This document shows, in pieces, positions 61,311 through 64,000 of a DNA stretch of 64,000 nucleotides. This DNA is from DATBLE01 sp963841405 (GTDB taxonomy: Bacteria > Actinomycetota > Thermoleophilia > Gaiellales > Gaiellaceae): positions 53,384 to 117,383 of the forward strand of contig CAWJCM010000006.1 of the NCBI GenBank assembly GCA_963841405.1. Reading direction: 5' to 3'. The notes under the pieces are model-generated. The model worked only from the letters and a program-made list of their open reading frames with translations, did no database searches and was not told the origin of the DNA. Within the stretch, counting starts at the first letter, position 1. Every line of letters starts with the position of its first letter. The translations under genes and the position numbers were made by a program.

Positions 61311-61333
61311 ACCCCCCACCCTGGGTGGGGGTG
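61311..61333. terminator. C/G hairpin between mfd and a membrane gene
   Basis: ccccccaccc-tgggtgggggtg forms a strong stem without a T-run. The surrounding 233 bases between the divergent genes hold no other feature I can support except the promoters. Its relation to the hairpin at 15619-15641 suggests a dispersed palindrome. Confidence 0.4.
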
Positions 61334-61443
61334 GGAACGCTAGCCGCCGAATGTTCACATCGGTGTGACGAATGGGTGGCGATTGCGCCGTGCCGGCGGG
61401 TTGTGCGTGCCGACGCCCGGCGGGTGCTTTACGGTAGGCGCGC

Positions 61444-61911
61444 GTGAACTTCTACGCCTGGATGCTCGCGCTCCATCTGCTTGCGGCCTTCGCGATCGCC
61501 TCGGCGCTGGTGCTCTACAGCGTGCTCGTCTTCAACGGCCGGCGCACGGAGAGCCCGGAGCAGCGGGAGCTGTTGTTCCGGATCGCTCCGATCGGGACGC
61601 CGCTGATCGGCGGCGGCGCGGTGCTCGCGCTGATCCTGGGCGTGATTCTCGCGATCGACTCGGACCGGTTCGAGATCTGGGACGGCTGGGTGATCGCCGG
61701 CATCGTGCTCTGGGTGTTGCTGGTCGCGATCGGCCAGCGGAGCGGCAGCTACTACACGGCGGTCCAGAAGCTGGCCGAGGAGGGTGGCGAGGGCGCCCAG
61801 CAAGAGGTGGTCGCCCGGCTACGCGCTCCCACCGGAGCGCTGCTCCACCTCGGGACGCTACTCGTGTTCGTGCTCATACTTCTCGACATGATCTTCAAGC
61901 CCGGAGCGTGA
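61444..61911 (+). CDS. DUF2269-like membrane protein
   Basis: The 155-residue protein has four hydrophobic helices (about 5-28, 50-70, 80-97, 130-150), with an H-L-L-A-A-F start and a late A-L-L-H-L-G-T-L. It resembles DUF2269-type proteins of unknown role. TACGGT (61430-61435) is eight bases before the GTG. It is in tandem with a similar gene. Confidence 0.78.
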   Translation: MNFYAWMLALHLLAAFAIASALVLYSVLVFNGRRTESPEQRELLFRIAPIGTPLIGGGAVLALILGVILAIDSDRFEIWDGWVIAGIVLWVLLVAIGQRSGSYYTAVQKLAEEGGEGAQQEVVARLRAPTGALLHLGTLLVFVLILLDMIFKPGA

Positions 61912-61913
61912 CG

Positions 61914-62375
61914 ATGCTCGCCGCCGTTAGATCGCACGGCTTCGACCTGGCGGTCTTCGTTCACGTCGCCGGCGCGATGATCCTCATGGGCGGGCTTGTC
62001 ACGGCAGCCGGCGCGGGCATCATCGGCTGGCGCGACACGGCCGGCGGGTTGCGGCGGCTGGCGGCGCTGACCCTGTTTGCCGTGGCGCTCCCCGGCTGGA
62101 TCATCATGCGCGTCGGCGCCGAGTGGGCCTACTCCAAGTCGGTCTGGGACAATCTCCCGGACAACCTGCAGCCGACGTGGCTCGGGATCGGCTACATCAT
62201 CGCCGATGCCAGCGGGATCATCCTCCTCGTCGCGCTGATCGCGGGCGGCATCGGCATCCGACGCGCGCGTTCGGGGGGCGGCGCCGGCCTGCTGAAGACG
62301 AGCACGGTGCTCGCTGCGGTTCTCATCGTCGCGTACGTGGTCGCCGTCTGGGCGATGGGCGGCAAGCCGAACTAG
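61914..62375 (+). CDS. membrane protein, second of a tandem pair
   Basis: This 153-residue protein also has four helices (V-F-V-H-V-A-G-A-M-I-L-M-G-G; L-T-L-F-A-V-A-L-P-G-W-I-I-M-R; about 95-115; about 128-148). It starts two bases after the previous stop. Similar size and helix order suggest that the pair form one membrane complex. Its end overlaps pth by four bases. Confidence 0.78.
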   Translation: MLAAVRSHGFDLAVFVHVAGAMILMGGLVTAAGAGIIGWRDTAGGLRRLAALTLFAVALPGWIIMRVGAEWAYSKSVWDNLPDNLQPTWLGIGYIIADASGIILLVALIAGGIGIRRARSGGGAGLLKTSTVLAAVLIVAYVVAVWAMGGKPN

Positions 62376-62965
62376 TTGAAGCGCTGCTGCGCGGCTTCGA
62401 GCCCGTCGCGCACGACCGTCTCGACCGCATCGGCAGACCGCGCGACGAGCGCGTCGACGTCGGTCTCCGGCTCGAACGATGCCAGCACGTAGTCGGCCAC
62501 CGACCGGTGGTCGCCACGTCCGGGCCGACCCACGCCGACGCGCAGCCGCAGGAAGTCCCGCGAGCCGAGCGCCTGGGCGATCGAGCGGAGCCCGTTGTGG
62601 CCGGCGAGCCCACCGCCCAGCCGCGCCTGGAGCCGCCCCTCCTCCAGGTCGACGTCGTCGTGGACGACGAGGACGGCGTCCACGGGCGCCTTGAAGAAGC
62701 GGGCCGCAGCGGCGATCGATCGGCCCGACTCGTTCATGTACGTCTCGGGCTTGACCAGCGCGAGCCGCGCGTCGTCCAGCCGAAGCTCGGCCAGCTGCCC
62801 CGAGAACTTGGAACGCCACGAGCCGTCCCGGCGCTGCGCGAGCTCGTCGAGGACCATCCGGCCGGCGTTGTGGCGCGTCGTCGCGTATTCGCGGCCGGGG
62901 TTGCCGAGACCAGCCACGAGCAGGTCCAGCGTCGAGGCGGGCTCGCCTCGACGGAAGAGACGCAC
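62372..62965 (-). CDS. pth: peptidyl-tRNA hydrolase
   Basis: The 197-residue enzyme has V-A-G-L-G-N-P-G-R-E-Y-A-T-T-R-H-N-A-G (catalytic His), K-P-E-T-Y-M-N and G-G-L-A-G-H-N-G-L-R-S-I, the full Pth signature. It frees tRNAs from dropped-off peptidyl-tRNA. It starts one base after rplY, the classic order rplY-pth. Confidence 0.95.
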   Translation of the reverse strand: MRLFRRGEPASTLDLLVAGLGNPGREYATTRHNAGRMVLDELAQRRDGSWRSKFSGQLAELRLDDARLALVKPETYMNESGRSIAAAARFFKAPVDAVLVVHDDVDLEEGRLQARLGGGLAGHNGLRSIAQALGSRDFLRLRVGVGRPGRGDHRSVADYVLASFEPETDVDALVARSADAVETVVRDGLEAAQQRFN

Positions 62966-62966
62966 G

Positions 62967-63680
62967 CTAGCCTTCTTCGGCGGTGCCGGCCTCGCCGGCG
63001 GGCTCGCCCTCGGCAGGCGCCTCGCCCTCGGCCTCCGGAGCAGCATCGCCCTCCAGCTCTTCGCCTTCTTCGAGCTCCTCGCCTTCCTCGACCTCGACCT
63101 CGGGCTCCTCGACCTTGGTCGGGACGGTCACCGTCGCGAGGACGGTCTCGGGATCGTCGAGCAGCGTGACGCCGTCGGGCACGCGCAGGTCGCTCAGCCG
63201 GAGGGACTCGCCGATCTCCAGCGCGCTGACGTCGAGCTCGAGACGCTCCGGCACCTCCAGCGGCAGCGCCTCGACCCGCACCTCGCGCGCCACCTGGGAG
63301 AGGACGCCGCCGGCCTTGGCGCCGACGCTCTCGCCGACGAGCTCGACGACGACCGCGGTCTGGATCGGCTGGTCGAGCCTGACCTCATGCAGATCGAAGT
63401 GGTCGATGCGGCCGCGGATCGGGTCGACCTGGTAGTCCTTGAGGATCGACGAGTGCGTGGTTTTCTGGCCCTCCAGCACGACGTCGAGGATCGCGTGCAA
63501 CCCGGCAGAGCCCGTCAGTACCCGGCGAAGCTCGCGCTCGGGAACGCAGATCGGGTGCGGCTCGTGTCCGCGCCCGTAGAGCACGCCGGGGATGATCCCC
63601 TCCCTGCGAAGGCGGCGCGACTGGCGCGAGCCGCTCTGCTCGCGCTCCTTTACCTCGAGACGAATGCGTTCACCGGCCAT
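62967..63680 (-). CDS. rplY: ribosomal protein bL25, long CTC form
   Basis: The 237-residue protein has the 5S rRNA-binding L25 domain (R-R-L-R-R-E-G-I-I-P-G-V-L-Y-G, about 20-35), the TL5-type C-terminal beta domain and a long acidic Glu/Ala tail (about 190-237). TACACT (63693-63698, reverse strand) is twelve bases before the ATG. Confidence 0.95.
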   Translation of the reverse strand: MAGERIRLEVKEREQSGSRQSRRLRREGIIPGVLYGRGHEPHPICVPERELRRVLTGSAGLHAILDVVLEGQKTTHSSILKDYQVDPIRGRIDHFDLHEVRLDQPIQTAVVVELVGESVGAKAGGVLSQVAREVRVEALPLEVPERLELDVSALEIGESLRLSDLRVPDGVTLLDDPETVLATVTVPTKVEEPEVEVEEGEELEEGEELEGDAAPEAEGEAPAEGEPAGEAGTAEEG

Positions 63681-64000
63681 GACCGGCCGCGAAGTGTAGC
63701 CGAGCGTTCGAGCCCGGAGACGCAGGCGGACCGGCGATGCATACGAATCGACCGGCGCTGCGAAACGGAAACGGGCGGGTACCCGCTATGACCGTCCGGT
63801 GCCTTCGCTTGCTCCCAGACGGACGGGCCCGCCCGTTTCGCCGCCCGCGGGTGCCCTGCGCGCGCCGCCTGCCAGTCGCAGACCCCTCAGCCGGCACTGC
63901 GATCCCGAGCACCCGCTCGACCCGTTCTGCTCGGCCGCGCGCGTCCCGAAACGGACCCTAACCAGTTCCTTACAACGCCGGGCGTTGCCCGCCGGTCAGA
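63681..64000. other. gene-free right end of the window
   Basis: Apart from the rplY promoter, no gene or tRNA is supported. Inverted copies of aaacgggcggg (63769-63779) and cccgcccgttt (63828-63838) could pair over a 48-base loop. An upstream gene may begin beyond the window. Confidence 0.4.

Noticed and set aside
63737..63961. Small Arg-rich gene at the right end
   Set aside because: Low-complexity GC-driven frame with no promoter or motif support.

Overview
The window is very GC-rich DNA, by eye around 70 % G+C, from a chromosome of a high-GC Gram-positive bacterium. The gene content points to Actinomycetota, possibly a deep-branching lineage such as Thermoleophilia/Gaiellales: a mycobacterial-type MoeZ/CysO/CysM/Mec cysteine pathway, the eno-ftsB-DUF501 neighbourhood, a seven-iron FdxA ferredoxin, SoxR, Lhr helicase, Gram-positive LexA boxes and many leaderless start codons preceded by a TANNNT box. 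The lineage is an inference from gene content; no rRNA gene is present to confirm it.

Layout. 1-5.1 kb is an accessory patch: a cupin gene, a gene cut in two by a 915-bp IS5-family element, and a small integrative element with a frameshifted HUH replication initiator and a serine recombinase. 5.1-12.9 kb holds a long Lhr-type helicase under an apparent LexA box, an HhH-GPD repair protein, two divergent HIT-superfamily proteins and two secreted proteins. 12.9-15.5 kb has an IS1182-family element sitting inside a bipartite palindromic repeat, then a decayed mntR/mntH (DtxR/Nramp) locus. 15.6-25.7 kb is metabolic: a split transketolase facing soxR, acyl-CoA dehydrogenase, amidohydrolase, creatininase-like protein, a CpsB-type PHP phosphatase, HxlR regulator, M20 peptidase and the primary sigma factor. 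26-31.2 kb carries the moeZ-cysO-methyltransferase-cysM-mec operon and two tandem cupredoxins. 31-39.5 kb has a periplasmic binding protein, zinc dehydrogenase, CNNM transporter, MBL hydrolase, a radical SAM protein, a two-component pair and small genes.

39.5-43.4 kb contains the most unusual gene: a 7Fe ferredoxin (fdxA) whose coding sequence is interrupted by a 312-residue intein with LAGLIDADG-like motifs. 43.4-46.8 kb is a second accessory patch: a poly-G run, a wrecked IS481-type transposase, a purine/A-rich tract, a gene remnant and an IS1380-family element that abuts ccdA. 46.8-48.5 kb is a cytochrome c maturation operon (resA-ccmH-ccdA). From 48.5 kb to the end lies core housekeeping: L,D-transpeptidase, glycerophosphodiesterase, DUF501, ftsB, pyk, eno, mazG, two SurA/PrsA-like lipoproteins, mfd, two membrane proteins, pth and rplY.

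How parts work together. The cysteine operon encodes an activating enzyme (MoeZ), sulfur carrier (CysO), cysteine synthase (CysM) and releasing protease (Mec). eno and pyk are adjacent glycolytic genes. mfd, Lhr, HhH-GPD and a LexA-box-linked radical SAM gene suggest attention to DNA damage. Several families of dispersed palindromic repeats lie over or next to stop codons. No tRNA, rRNA or CRISPR array was recognised.
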